DNA from: Kitasatospora sp. NBC_00315
GTDB lineage: Bacteria > Actinomycetota > Actinomycetes > Streptomycetales > Streptomycetaceae
Assembly: GCF_041435095.1 (NCBI RefSeq)
Contig: NZ_CP108025.1
Coordinates: 2,170,001-2,234,000, forward strand
DNA: 64,000 bases
Reading direction: 5' to 3'
The notes beneath the pieces are model-generated. The model was not told the DNA's origin. It worked only from the letters and a program-made list of their open reading frames with translations, and ran no database searches. Each line of letters begins with the position of its first letter. Positions within the stretch are counted from its first letter, which is position 1. The position numbers and the translations under genes are program-made. Shown piece by piece: positions 43,585-52,635 of the stretch.

Positions 43585-43857
43585 TACCCCTGACCGTCCC
43601 CGAGATCCGCCGGCTGGTCACCCACCTCACCCGGCCCGTCCGCCGCAGCATCGACCACGTCCTGCACTGGTCCCGACGGCGCCGCCGACGCCAGCACCAG
43701 GCCCGCACCAGCCACTACAAGCGACGAGGCCACAGCCCAAGAGCTGAAGCCTCGTCACGGTAAGCACCGTTGCAGTACTAAGACCCGGAAGGTGAAATCG
43801 CCCATCTCGCGCTACGCGGAAAGGAAGATGGACGGCCGCCCCGACGGGAGTCGGACC

Positions 43858-44178
43858 GTGGCCTCCGTAACGACCGCTCTCCTGCAACCCCCGCCCCCTC
43901 GGCCCGCGCTGCCGGCCACCACGGTCCCTGACTACGTCGGCCCCGGCCAGACCGGCAACCGCATGCCCCGCGTCCTCGGGATCCTCCAGGCAGAGCCCGA
44001 CAGGCAGTGGAGGGCCAGAGAGATCGCCGAGCTCCTCGGCGACGTCACCCTGGTCGCCACCTATCGACAACTCGCCCGCTGGACCGAAAGAGGGCTGATC
44101 AGGAAAGTTCGCACGGGCCGTTACACGGCAGCCGCCCCAACGGGCACCGCCGCCTTGCGTGACCTGCGGAAACGCTAA
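43858..44178 (+). CDS. Winged-helix-like small protein, 106 aa
   Basis: After a Pro-rich N-terminus the protein reads PRVLGILQAEPDRQWRAREI, AELLGDVTLVATYRQLARWT, ERGLIRKVRTGRYTAAAPTG. That is a classical winged helix: helix pair, recognition helix, then GLIRKVRTGRYT as the wing. GTG at 43858 is chosen because GGGAG lies seven bases before it; an ATG at 43828 with AAGGAAG immediately upstream is an alternative. It lies just outside the IS701 right end, and its promoter may have been separated by the insertion. Target unknown. Confidence 0.7.
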   Translation: MASVTTALLQPPPPRPALPATTVPDYVGPGQTGNRMPRVLGILQAEPDRQWRAREIAELLGDVTLVATYRQLARWTERGLIRKVRTGRYTAAAPTGTAALRDLRKR

Positions 44179-44283
44179 CTACCCGGCTTGGGCAAAGCTC
44201 ACACCGTCACGGCCGACGCCTTGCACACGCAGCGCGGCCACGTCCGCTTCCTGGTAGAGGAAAAGAGGGCCCACTACCTGCTG

Positions 44284-45336
44284 GACTCTGTTGCTCTATT
44301 CGGTCGTGGATCGCTGACTGCGGCATGATCGCTCTTGCGGTTGTCTCGTGGGCAGGCGGTCGCGGGGGTGGTGCGGGTGTCGATGAGGGCGGTGGGGCTG
44401 CCGGAGGTCCCGGAGCAGACGGCGCTGGTCGCGGCGGCGGCGTTCCCGAAGGGGACGCTGGCGATGCGGGTGCGGGAGAGGCTGGCGGAGGTCTTCGCGG
44501 ACGAGCCGTTCGCGTCCGCGTTCGGGGTGCGCGGGGCGCCGGGCCTGCCACCGGGGATGCTGGCGCTGGTCACGGTGCTGCAGTTCGCCGAGAACCTGAC
44601 CGACCGCCAAGCGGCCGGGATGGTGGCCCGGGCGATCGACTGGAAGTACGCGGTCCTGCGCCACGAGGCGCCATCACTCCGGGCAAGGGTGAGAGACCCT
44701 TGCCGCTGGTCTGTCGCAGCAGATTAGCGAAGCTGGGGGCAGCCTGACCGCGGAGACGCGCGGGCGGGCGGCAAGCAGCCCCGACAACGACGGAACGCAT
44801 CGGCACTGCCAGACGGTGCGGGTCCGGCAAGCAAGACGAGACGCCGTACGCGAGGAACCAGCGTCTGAAGCCCCGTAACACTTCCACCGGCTCCAATCCC
44901 GTCCAGCAGCACGGCCACGACGCCATCGTGATCGAGTTCGCCCGCTCCGACTGCGGCTCCTGCCCGTCCCGCGACAAGTGCACCACCGCGGCACGAGGCA
45001 ACCGCATGCTCACCCTGCGGCCCCGCGAGCTGCACGAGACCGTCACCGCCGCCCGCGCCGAGCGGAACACCGACACCTGGCAAGCCAAGTACGCCCTCCG
45101 CGCCGGTGTCGAGGGCATCATCAACCAGGCCCTGGACGTCACCGGGTTGCGCCGGGCCCGCTACCGCGGCCTGCCCAAGGTCAGCCTGCAGCACGCCTAC
45201 TCGGCCGCAGCGATCAACGTCATCCGCCTCGACGCCCACTGGTCCGAAGGCCCCCGACGCCCCCGGACCAGCCGACTCACCCGACTCGCCCACCAACTCG
45301 CGGCCTGATCCTCGACCCGAATAGAGCAACAGAGTC
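44284..45336 (+). mobile_element. Decayed IS1182-type insertion sequence
   Basis: Inverted ends GACTCTGTTGCTCTATTCGG (44284) and its complement ending at 45336 match over about 20 bases. Between them lie the two ends of an IS1182 transposase and an unrelated middle. The length (1053 bp) is well below the usual 1.6-1.8 kb. No target duplication is clear. Confidence 0.85.
44335..45308 (+). pseudogene. IS1182-family transposase with its core replaced
   Basis: The N-terminal part reads MRAVGLPEVPEQTALVAAAA, MRVRERLAEVFADEPFASAF and VLQFAENLTDRQAAGMVARA then IDWKYAV. The C-terminal part resumes at about 44920 in another frame: FARSDCGSCPSRDKCTTAAR, KYALRAGVEGIINQALDVTG and LRRARYRGLPKVSLQHAYSA. 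About 220 bases between (44680-44900) match neither and contain a small AGGG...CCCT hairpin. The DDE Asp residues are lost. Confidence 0.85.
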
Positions 45337-45773
45337 ACAGCGCGGCGCAAAGTTCGACGTCGGCAGCAGGAGAGGCCCAACTGCGCGCGGTGTCATCCTG
45401 TTCCGAGCCGGTCGGGCAGGGCCATGGAGGGGTCGGCCGGTGCTCTCCTCCCCCTGCAGGCCCGGGTGCGGTGAGCGCCCGGCGTTCACCGCGGGCCTGC
45501 ATTGGAACCGGCCTCAGACCCTTGACGTTCCCCTGCGCTCGAACGCCTCGCTCCGCTGGAGCCAGTGCCGCAGTCGGCCCGGTGGGCGGCCCTGGCGTGG
45601 CAGAAGGGAGGGTACTTCCCGCAGCTTCCGCCACCGTAGAGCGGGTGGATCGGCGGTCGGACCTACGTGGCCTTTCGAGCAGACCGGTGCGACATATGCG
45701 ACATTTATCCATCAAAGTCACAAAATGTCTTCATGTCCGTCATGAGGGTGTCGCCTCGTCTCTGGAGGGTCCC
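45337..45773 (+). promoter_or_regulatory. Upstream region of the baeRF-arginine deiminase operon
   Basis: No gene is supported. TGCGACATATGCGACAT at 45688-45704 is a direct repeat of GCGACAT about 80 bases before the operon start, in an AT-richer patch (45688-45735) that should hold the promoter. A regulator cannot be named. Confidence 0.4.
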
Positions 45774-46874
45774 GTGGATCTCACGCTGCTCCGCCCGCTC
45801 TACACCGCGTCGGATCCCGTCGTCTCGGTGCACATCGACACCAGCCGCGAGGACCAGGACGCCGACCACCGACTGGAGGTCGGCTGGCGCGCCCTGCGCC
45901 GCGACCTCGAACAGCGGGGCGCCGACGAGCGGACGCTCGTCGTGCTCGACGAGAAGGTCGGTGGATCGCCGCACCTCGTGGGCCCGCAGGGCGAGTCGCT
46001 GTTCGCCGCCGGCGGGCGCCTGCTCGGCGCCTTCACCCTGTCCCGTCCGCCGACGCGCAACCGCGCCGTGCTCGCGCCGCTCGCCGACCCGCTGGAGACC
46101 GTCCTCGACCTGGACCACCAGCTGCCGTACGTGATGGTCGCTCTCGACCGGGAGGGCGCGGACATCGACGCCTTCCCCGCCGGCGCCACCGACCCGGCCA
46201 CCAGCCGCACCTTCAGCGGCAGCACCCTGCACATCACCCGGGTGCGGGCCGGCGGCGAGAGCATGGCCTCCTACCACCGCCGCACCGTCAACGTGTGGAC
46301 GAAGAACGCCGCCGGCGTCGCCGCCGAGATCGACGAGGCCTGCGAGGCGGTCGGCGCCGCCCTGGTCCTCGTGGGCGGTGACCCGAAGGCGACCGCGATC
46401 CTGCGCGAGCAGCTCACCGCCCGACGGCACGGCGTGGAGGTGGTCGAGGTCCCGGGCGGTCGCGGCGGCGAGGACGCCCAAGGCGTGCTGCGGGCCGCCG
46501 TCGACAAGGCGTTGCAGGCGGCATCGGAGCGCAGTCACGCGGCGGCCGTGGCCGAGTTCGAGAGCGCCCGGGCGCAGGGCTTGGCCGTGCACGGGATCCC
46601 GGCCGTCAGTACCGCGCTGGGAGAGGGCCGGGTCGCCACCCTGCTGCTCGGCGAGGACCGGGCGGGGGACCCGCTCAAGTGGTCCTCCGGCGCGCACCCG
46701 CTGCTGGTCGCCAGCGCCCCCGAGGCCTTGGACGGCGCCGCCGCCGCGGTCGAGGCCCCCGCAGGGGCTCTGCTGCTGCGCGCCGCCACCATGGGCGGCG
46801 CCTCCTTCTGCGAGATCCCCGCAGGCATCGCCGACGACGACGTCGCGGCCGTCCTGCGCTTCACCGCCCCGTAG
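45774..46874 (+). CDS. baeRF/Rv2629-like (archaeo-eukaryotic release factor fold) protein
   Basis: The 366-residue protein starts [20 protein letters not shown] and has the three-part layout of bacterial eRF1-like proteins. The N-terminal part has [20 protein letters not shown]. The central part has [20 protein letters not shown]. The C-terminal RNase-H-like part has [20 protein letters not shown] and an acidic loop. M. tuberculosis Rv2629 is of this group. Family members are thought to act at ribosomes or on peptidyl-tRNA, but the function here is not established. GGAGGG precedes the GTG start. It is first in an operon with arginine deiminase, with no terminator in the 35-base gap. Confidence 0.8.
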   Translation: MDLTLLRPLYTASDPVVSVHIDTSREDQDADHRLEVGWRALRRDLEQRGADERTLVVLDEKVGGSPHLVGPQGESLFAAGGRLLGAFTLSRPPTRNRAVLAPLADPLETVLDLDHQLPYVMVALDREGADIDAFPAGATDPATSRTFSGSTLHITRVRAGGESMASYHRRTVNVWTKNAAGVAAEIDEACEAVGAALVLVGGDPKATAILREQLTARRHGVEVVEVPGGRGGEDAQGVLRAAVDKALQAASERSHAAAVAEFESARAQGLAVHGIPAVSTALGEGRVATLLLGEDRAGDPLKWSSGAHPLLVASAPEALDGAAAAVEAPAGALLLRAATMGGASFCEIPAGIADDDVAAVLRFTAP

Positions 46875-46909
46875 CAGCCCCACCGCCCGAACGAGAATCG
46901 AGGACCTTC

Positions 46910-48172
46910 ATGACCGACACCACCGGTGCGGCTTCCGGGCACGGTGTGCACTCCGAGGTCGGCCGGCTGCGCAAGGTCCTGGTGTGCGCACCGGGTCTGG
47001 CGCACCGCCGCCTGACTCCGACCAATTCGGACGATCTGCTGTTCGACGACGTGATGTGGGTGGAGAACGCGCAGCGCGACCACGCGGACTTCGTCAACAA
47101 GCTCCGCACCCGCGGGGTCGAGGTGGTGGAGCTGCACGACCTGCTCGCGCAGACGATGGCCGTGGCCGGGGCGAGGGACTGGCTGCTGGAGCGGAAGATC
47201 AACGCCAACGAGGTCGGCGTCGGCCTGGTCGACGGCACCCGCGGCTACCTGGAGACGCTGGCTCCGCGCGAGCTCGCCGAGTTCCTGATCGGCGGGCTCG
47301 CCACCAGCGACCTGCCGGAGGACTTCCGCTCCGGCTACGTCGCCCTGGCGCAGGAGTCCTCCGGTGTGCGCGAGTACCTGATGCCGCCGCTGCCCAACAC
47401 CCTCTACACCCGGGACACCACCTGCTGGCTGTACGGCGGGCTCACCCTCAACCCGCTGTACTGGCCCGCCCGCCACGACGAGACCCTGCTCATGAAGGCG
47501 ATCTACACCTTCCACCCCGACTACGCCGGCTCGACCGTCTGGTGGGGCGACCCCGAGCAGCAGTGGGGCCAGGCGACGTTCGAGGGCGGCGACATCATGC
47601 CCGTCGGGGGCGGCGTCGTCCTGATGGGCATGAGCGAGCGCACCTCCCGCCAGGCGATCACCCAGGTCGCCGCCGCGCTGTTCGCCCAAGGGGCGGCCGA
47701 GCACGTCGTCGTCGCCGGCATGCCCAAACTGCGCTCCGCCATGCACCTGGACACGGTGTTCACCTTCGCCGACCGCGACATCGTCACCCAGCATCCCGCG
47801 ATCATGAACGCGGTGCACACCTTCTCCCTGCGCCCCAGTGACAAGGCGCCGGGTGTGGAGGTCACCGACGAGGGCAGCGCGGCGTTCACCGACGTCGTCG
47901 CCAAGGCGCTGAACCTGAGCGGGGGCCTGCGGGTCATCGAGACCGGCGGCGACGTCTACACCTCCGAGCGCCAGCAGTGGGACAGCGGCAACAACGCGGT
48001 GGCCGTGGAGCCCGGCGTGGTCTTCACCTACGACCGCAACACCACCACCAACACCCTGCTGCGCAAGGCCGGCGTCGAGGTGATCACCATCGTGGGCGCC
48101 GAACTGGGCCGCGGCCGCGGCGGCGGACACTGCATGACCTGCCCCATCGTCCGCGACGCCGTCGACTACTGA
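46910..48172 (+). CDS. arcA: Arginine deiminase
   Basis: The 420-residue enzyme starts [20 protein letters not shown] and shows the family blocks [37 protein letters not shown] (FTRD-like motif), [20 protein letters not shown] (EGGD), and [20 protein letters not shown] with the catalytic Cys at 408. It hydrolyses arginine to citrulline and ammonia. GAGG six bases upstream supports the start. No ornithine carbamoyltransferase, carbamate kinase or ArcD follows, so the classical ATP-yielding pathway is not encoded here. Acid resistance, citrulline supply or arginine removal are alternatives. An exporter gene lies two genes downstream. Confidence 0.95.
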   Translation: MTDTTGAASGHGVHSEVGRLRKVLVCAPGLAHRRLTPTNSDDLLFDDVMWVENAQRDHADFVNKLRTRGVEVVELHDLLAQTMAVAGARDWLLERKINANEVGVGLVDGTRGYLETLAPRELAEFLIGGLATSDLPEDFRSGYVALAQESSGVREYLMPPLPNTLYTRDTTCWLYGGLTLNPLYWPARHDETLLMKAIYTFHPDYAGSTVWWGDPEQQWGQATFEGGDIMPVGGGVVLMGMSERTSRQAITQVAAALFAQGAAEHVVVAGMPKLRSAMHLDTVFTFADRDIVTQHPAIMNAVHTFSLRPSDKAPGVEVTDEGSAAFTDVVAKALNLSGGLRVIETGGDVYTSERQQWDSGNNAVAVEPGVVFTYDRNTTTNTLLRKAGVEVITIVGAELGRGRGGGHCMTCPIVRDAVDY

Positions 48173-48202
48173 CGCGCGTCCGCGCGCCGAGGAGAGATCC
48201 CC

Positions 48203-48856
48203 GTGTCGGAGTTCCACTGGGGCCACGCCCTGCTGCTGTTCCTCGCCCTGTTCGCCCTCTACAGCCCGATCGCCGCGCTGTCCTCCTACCTGCCCTACAT
48301 GGACGGCTACAGCCCCAAGGAGCAGCTGAAGCTCTCCTTCGGCCTGTTCCGCAACGTCACCGTGCTGATGCTGCTGGCCCTGTGGGTGGGCGAGCCGCTG
48401 CTGGAACTGCTCGGCATCAGCACCGCGGCGCTGTCGGCCACCGGAGGTATCGCGCTGATCCTGGCGGCGGTGCCGATGATGACCGGCTCCGCCAACCCGC
48501 CGCCGGCCCCGGGCGAGGCGGCCGGCCGGGGCCCGAAGCCGCCGTGGCGCTCCATCGTGTTCACGCCGCTCACCTTCCCCCTCACCTTCGGCGGCACCAC
48601 GTTCGGGTTCTTCGTCGCCTACCGCGCCGACGTTGACGGGTGGAAGGCCGGCATCGCCATGACCGTGGCGGGACTTGCCTACGCCGCGGTCACCGGCATC
48701 ACCCTCTACCTGTCCGGCCACGTGGTGCGCAGGGTCTCCCCCAGCGTGGCCGCCCTGCTGGACCGGGTCGCCGGCATCCTGCTCACCGCCATCGCCGTCA
48801 CCCTGATCGCCAGCGGCGGCACCCGCATGGTCGACGAGGTCCTGAACGCGCTGTGA
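48203..48856 (+). CDS. MarC-family (UPF0056) integral membrane protein
   Basis: The 217-residue protein has six hydrophobic segments: HALLLFLALFALYSPIAALS, FRNVTVLMLLALWVGEPLLE, LGISTAALSATGGIALILAA, SIVFTPLTFPLTFGGTTFGF, AMTVAGLAYAAVTGITLYLS and LLDRVAGILLTAIAVTLIAS. The TGGIALILAAxPMM and FPLTFGGT positions match the MarC motifs (GG-x-x-L and P-L-x-x-P-G). Function of the family is uncertain despite its name. It lies 30 bases after arginine deiminase with GGAGAG before the start, and overlaps the next gene. Confidence 0.88.
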   Translation: MSEFHWGHALLLFLALFALYSPIAALSSYLPYMDGYSPKEQLKLSFGLFRNVTVLMLLALWVGEPLLELLGISTAALSATGGIALILAAVPMMTGSANPPPAPGEAAGRGPKPPWRSIVFTPLTFPLTFGGTTFGFFVAYRADVDGWKAGIAMTVAGLAYAAVTGITLYLSGHVVRRVSPSVAALLDRVAGILLTAIAVTLIASGGTRMVDEVLNAL

Positions 48857-50268
48857 CTGCCAGCCCTCCACGCCCCGGGCGGCGTGCCCGGCCCCGAAGC
48901 CGGGCGCCGCGCCCGGCGCCTACCGCACAGGCCCTGCGGCGGCGAACCGGCCAGCGCGCGGCGCGCCGCCCGCAAGGCGAGGAGCGGCGCAGGGCCCGGG
49001 TGCTGGGACTGGCCCTGGACGTCGGCGAACTGCTGCTCGCCGACGGCCAGGGCACCGAGGACGTGGAAGCGGCGATGCTCACCGTCGCCCGCGCCTACGG
49101 CCTGGCCGGATGCGAGCCACAGGTCACCTTCACCATGATCTCCATCAGCCACCGCGCCTCACCCGACGCCGGAGCGATGATCCTCGACCGCACGGTGTGG
49201 CGACGCGCGTCCAACTACACCCGCCTCTCGGCCACCTACACCCTCGTCACACAGGTCGCCGAGGACCGTCTCGACCTGGAGGCGGCGCGCCGCCGGCTCA
49301 CCGCGATCCGCCGGCGCGCCGCACCCTACCCGAGCCGGCCGCTCTCCCTGGTCGCCGGCACCCTCGCCGCCAGCGCGACCCTCCTGGTCGGCGGCAGCGC
49401 CGACGCCAAGGCCGCCCTCACGTTCTGCGCCGCCTTCGTCGCCTCCTCCATCGGCGACCGCCTCGCCGCCACCTTCCACGACCGCGGCGTACCGGAGTTC
49501 TACCAGTACGCCGTCGCCGCCGCCCCTGCCTCCGCGATGGGCGTCGTACTGGCACTGGCCGGAGCCGGACTGCGCGGCTCCCAGGTCATCACCGGCGGAC
49601 TGTTCGCCCTCCTACCGGGCCGGGCGCTGGTCGCCGCCGTCCAGGACGGCCTCACCAGCTTCTATCTCACCGCCGCCGCCCGCCTCGTCGAACTGCTCTA
49701 CCTCATCACCGGAGTCATCCTCGGCGTCCTGGCCGTCCTGCCCGTCGGTGAACTCCTCGGCGCCACCCTGCGCCCCGAAGACCCCTTGGAACGCAGCTCC
49801 GCCCCCGCCTTGCAACTCATCGCCGCCGGGGGACTGTCCCTCGCCCTCGCCGTTCTGCTCCAGACCCCCCGCCACACCCTGCTGTTCGCCACCCTCAACG
49901 GCGCCGCCGCCTGGAGCGTCTTCGGTGTCCTCACCCGGCAAGGCGACATGAGCCCGATCGCCGCGACCGGCATCGCCGCGGCGACCGCCGCGCTGTTCGC
50001 CCACACCGCCTCCCGCCAACAGCGGCTTCAGCCCCTCCCCCACATCAGCGCCGCCCTCGGCCCCCTGCTGCCCGGCTCCCTCACCTACACCGGCGTCCTC
50101 GCCTTCATCCAAGGCCGCCCCGCCGACGGCCTCGGCGACCTCAGCCGCGCCGCCGCCCTCGCCCTCGCCCTCGCCCTCGGCGTCAGCATCGGCGGCGAAA
50201 TCACCCGCCAACTACGCCGCGTCCCGGCCCTCGGCCGCCAGGCCGCCGAACGCACCCACGGATACTGA
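48853..50268 (+). CDS. Threonine/serine exporter, ThrE family
   Basis: The 471-residue protein has a basic, disordered N-terminus of ~55 residues and the ThrE N-terminal domain (LALDVGELLLADGQGTEDVE, AYGLAGCEPQVTFTMISISH). About ten transmembrane helices follow, for example LSLVAGTLAASATLLVGGSA, LVELLYLITGVILGVLAVLP, LITAGGLSLALAVLL-like and HISAALGPLLPGSLTYTGVL. ThrE exports threonine and serine by proton antiport. GTGA overlap with the MarC gene shows translational coupling. In this operon it may export an amino acid such as citrulline, which is speculative. Confidence 0.9.
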   Translation: MTASPPRPGRRARPRSRAPRPAPTAQALRRRTGQRAARRPQGEERRRARVLGLALDVGELLLADGQGTEDVEAAMLTVARAYGLAGCEPQVTFTMISISHRASPDAGAMILDRTVWRRASNYTRLSATYTLVTQVAEDRLDLEAARRRLTAIRRRAAPYPSRPLSLVAGTLAASATLLVGGSADAKAALTFCAAFVASSIGDRLAATFHDRGVPEFYQYAVAAAPASAMGVVLALAGAGLRGSQVITGGLFALLPGRALVAAVQDGLTSFYLTAAARLVELLYLITGVILGVLAVLPVGELLGATLRPEDPLERSSAPALQLIAAGGLSLALAVLLQTPRHTLLFATLNGAAAWSVFGVLTRQGDMSPIAATGIAAATAALFAHTASRQQRLQPLPHISAALGPLLPGSLTYTGVLAFIQGRPADGLGDLSRAAALALALALGVSIGGEITRQLRRVPALGRQAAERTHGY

Positions 50269-51048
50269 ACTGACGCACCCCCACGGGACTCGGCTCCACC
50301 GGAGTGTCGCCGTGCTCGGCGAACAAGTCCACCAGCCCCGGCAACCGACCGCGTCGTCCGCTCCCCGCTCTTGGCCACCGACTCACCGACCTCATCGACC
50401 AGCGCGACGCCGAATTGCGCCCCGCCCCCGGCGGCCGGACCCACCTGCGCCGCGGCCGAGCAGCGCCTCGCTTCCCGGCGCGGAGCCGGCGTCCGCGTCG
50501 CCGGCCGGGGCCGCCGGCTGTTTCGGGACGCCAGAGGCGATGCCGCACTTCTCGATCAGCCTGTCGCGGTCCAGGTCGCACAGCCCCGACCCCAGATCGC
50601 CTCCCCGTCGCCGGCCCGTTTGCCGCCGGCGGGTGCGGCAGCGCCCGGGCCGGGCGCTGGTGGTGCCGCACTTCTCGACCAGCTTGTTCTCCAGCAGGTC
50701 CCGCAGCGCCTCGTAGGCCTTGTTCGAGCGTTTGTGGTGCGGTGCGGCGCGCTTCCAGACCTGATTGGTCGAGGCGATCCTCAGCACGCCGAGGACGGCC
50801 AGGACCCTGCCGCGCCCAAAGCACGTCGGCGACCGGGGGCCGGGCCGGGGTCTCGACGGCCGCCGTTACCAGGCACCTGGCGCCCGCCGGCTCCAGCGGC
50901 TCGAGGCGCGGCCGTGGCCGGTGGGCGGGCCATGGGGTGCGCGGCCGGCCCCTCAACGACGTTGCGGCATCTTGCGCGGCGTCACCCGAGAGTGGCTATG
51001 GCGGCGGTGATCAGCTGACGTGCCCCGGCCGACGGCCACGAGGTCCGG
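50269..51048. other. Gene-poor region with a short direct repeat
   Basis: No gene is supported. GCCGCACTTCTCGATCAGCC (about 50542) recurs as GCCGCACTTCTCGACCAGCT (about 50664). On the minus strand the two encode RLIEKCG and KLVEKCG, with a helical stretch SNKAYEALRDLLENKLVEKC at 50680-50740 that might be a remnant of a replication or regulatory protein. Confidence 0.35.
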
Positions 51049-51184
51049 GACGAGGATGTCGCCCGCCTCTCCCCCGTCCGTGCGGCACCACGTCAACATG
51101 CTGGGCCGGTGCTCCTTCCAACTCCCCAACCCGCCCGGCGGCCTGCGGCTCCTGCGCGACAAGAACGTGGCCGACAGCGAGTAG
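51049..51184 (+). pseudogene. Tn3-family transposase, C-terminal remnant
   Basis: The sequence encodes DEDVARLSP, then after a one-base frame change in a C-run at about 51071-51075, VRHHVNMLGRCSFQLPNPPG and GLRLLRDKNVADSE before a stop. H-x-N-x-L-G-R-Y-x-F-x-L-P-x-x-x-x-G-L-R-P-L-R-D is the last block of Tn3-type transposases. The rest of the ~1000-residue protein is absent and no 38-bp Tn3 end was recognised. Confidence 0.75.
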
Positions 51185-51244
51185 GCACCGGCAAAGGCGT
51201 GCCGGGCCGAGGTCGGCCGAGGTGCTTCGGCGGTGACGAGGGCG

Positions 51245-51856
51245 TCAGTGCCCTGCTCGCGACAGGCGAGCCGTGCCGTCGGCCGGGGTGAGGCAGCGGC
51301 GCACGAGGGCGAGGGTGCGCTGTGTGACCGTATCGAGAGGGGTGCCGTTCTCGACGGCGGCCAGGGCGGTGTGCAGCATTCCGGCGATCAGGTCGGCCGT
51401 GAGCGCGGGCTCGGGAGCGCCGAGCTCCCGGACGGCGGCGCGGAACGGTTCGACCTGTTCCAGGTGGAGTTCCATCAGCCGCTGCTGGCAGGCCGGAGGA
51501 AGGCCGGCGTTCATGAGGGCGACAGCGGGCCGGTGTGCGCCCTCGGCGCCGAGGCGGAGGCTTTCCCCGAAGAACGCCTCGACGCGTTCCAGCGGGCCGT
51601 TCGCGGTGGCCATGGCGCGGGTGAGTGCCTCGTTGGAGCGCCGGAAGGCTTCCTCCGTGATGGTGGCCAGGAGGGCCGCCGAGGAGTCGAAGTACTGGTA
51701 GACGCTGGAGCGGGCCAGGCCCGCGCGGGCGCCGACCGCCGCCGGTGTGACGGCGGCGGCGCCCTCGTTGACCAGGATGTCGATCGCCGCCCCGATCAGC
51801 GCCTCGCGTTGCTGGGCGCGGTGCTCGGCGACGGTGGAGGCGTTGATCTTCGGCAT
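51245..51856 (-). CDS. TetR-family regulator of the adjacent ABC transporter
   Basis: The 203-residue protein has MPKINASTVAEHRAQQREAL, IGAAIDILVNEGAAAVTPAA and VGARAGLARSSVYQYFDSSA (helix-turn-helix, residues ~36-60), with a helical ligand domain after it. It is the last gene on the minus strand after an ABC ATPase and FtsX-type permease, 62 bases downstream. A 29-bp palindrome of TetR type lies upstream of the permease gene (53840-53868) and is its likely operator. Confidence 0.9.
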   Translation of the reverse strand: MPKINASTVAEHRAQQREALIGAAIDILVNEGAAAVTPAAVGARAGLARSSVYQYFDSSAALLATITEEAFRRSNEALTRAMATANGPLERVEAFFGESLRLGAEGAHRPAVALMNAGLPPACQQRLMELHLEQVEPFRAAVRELGAPEPALTADLIAGMLHTALAAVENGTPLDTVTQRTLALVRRCLTPADGTARLSRAGH

Positions 51857-51918
51857 GCGAGGCGGGCTCCTGGAGGGACGGACGGGGTCGGGAGCGAGAC
51901 GCCGGTTGGCGACCCCCG

Positions 51919-52635
51919 TCAGGACAGGCGGCCGTCGACCATCTCGTACACCCGGTCGGCAGCATCCATTATCGCCGTGTCGTGGGTAACCATGACCGTG
52001 GCCGTGCCACGCTCATGGGTCTGCTCCGCGATCAGCCGCACCGCCTCGGCGGACCGCACCCGGTCCAGCGCCGAGGTGGGTTCGTCCACCAGCAGGACCG
52101 CGGGGGAAGTCATCAGCGCGCGGGCCAAGCCCGCGCGCTGGCGCTCACCGCCGGAGAGCTGGTGCGGACGGGAACCAGCGCGGTGCGTCAGTCCGACCGC
52201 TTCGATGAGCTCGTCGGCGCGGACCCGGGCCGCAGCGTCGAGGCGGCCGTCGATGTGCAGGGGCAGCAGGATCTGCTCCCTGACGGTGAGGGAGGCCAGC
52301 AGGTTCGACTGCTGGAAGACGAAGCCGATGTGGCGACGGCGGGCGGCCGTGCGTTCCTTGTCCGAAAGGGCGCTCAGCTCGGTACCGGCGATGTGCACGG
52401 TGCCCGAGGTCGGCCGCTGGAGGCCGCCGGCGACGGCGAGGAGGCTGGACTTCCCCGACCCGGAGGGGCCGACAACGGCGACGAACTCACCGGGGGCGAC
52501 GCTCAGGCCGACGTGGCCGAGGGCGGTGACGGCGGTATCGCCGTCCCCGAGGGTGAGGGTGACGTCGTCCAGGCGCAGTCCGCCGGAGTCTGCGGTGTTC
52601 GCGGCAGTGCGGTGGTTGGTGGCGGGTGTGGTCAT
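51919..52635 (-). CDS. ABC transporter ATPase, MacB/LolD type
   Basis: The 238-residue ATPase has Walker A GPSGSGKSSLL, Q-loop FVFQQSNLLASLTVREQI, signature HQLSGGERQRAGLARALM, Walker B AVLLVDEPTSALD and the H-loop VMVTHDTAIMDAADRV. The V-F-Q-x-x-N-L-L-x-x-L-T-V block is characteristic of MacB/LolD-like ATPases that pair with FtsX-fold permeases. Its ATG overlaps the permease stop (ATGA). It powers mechanotransmission or export of a lipid, peptide or drug. Confidence 0.95.
   Translation of the reverse strand: MTTPATNHRTAANTADSGGLRLDDVTLTLGDGDTAVTALGHVGLSVAPGEFVAVVGPSGSGKSSLLAVAGGLQRPTSGTVHIAGTELSALSDKERTAARRRHIGFVFQQSNLLASLTVREQILLPLHIDGRLDAAARVRADELIEAVGLTHRAGSRPHQLSGGERQRAGLARALMTSPAVLLVDEPTSALDRVRSAEAVRLIAEQTHERGTATVMVTHDTAIMDAADRVYEMVDGRLS

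Larger units (their letters stand above)
40630..43780 (+). mobile_element. IS701-type insertion sequence carrying a nested second element
   Basis: Terminal inverted repeats of 27 bp are perfect: TAGTACTGCAACGGTGCTTA plus CCGTGAC at 40630-40656, and its exact reverse complement at 43754-43780. The flanks are CTAG (left) and CTAA (right); IS701 elements duplicate four bases of the form YTAR, so these do not give a clean target duplication. Without the inner element it would be about 1.4 kb. Confidence 0.92.

Noticed and set aside
44680..44900. Group II intron inside the IS1182-type transposase
   Set aside because: No domain V-like sequence or conserved intron 5' end could be found; only a small hairpin is visible.
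46535..48871. 778-codon minus-strand frame over arginine deiminase
   Set aside because: Antisense shadow of arcA and MarC genes; no start site or domain.
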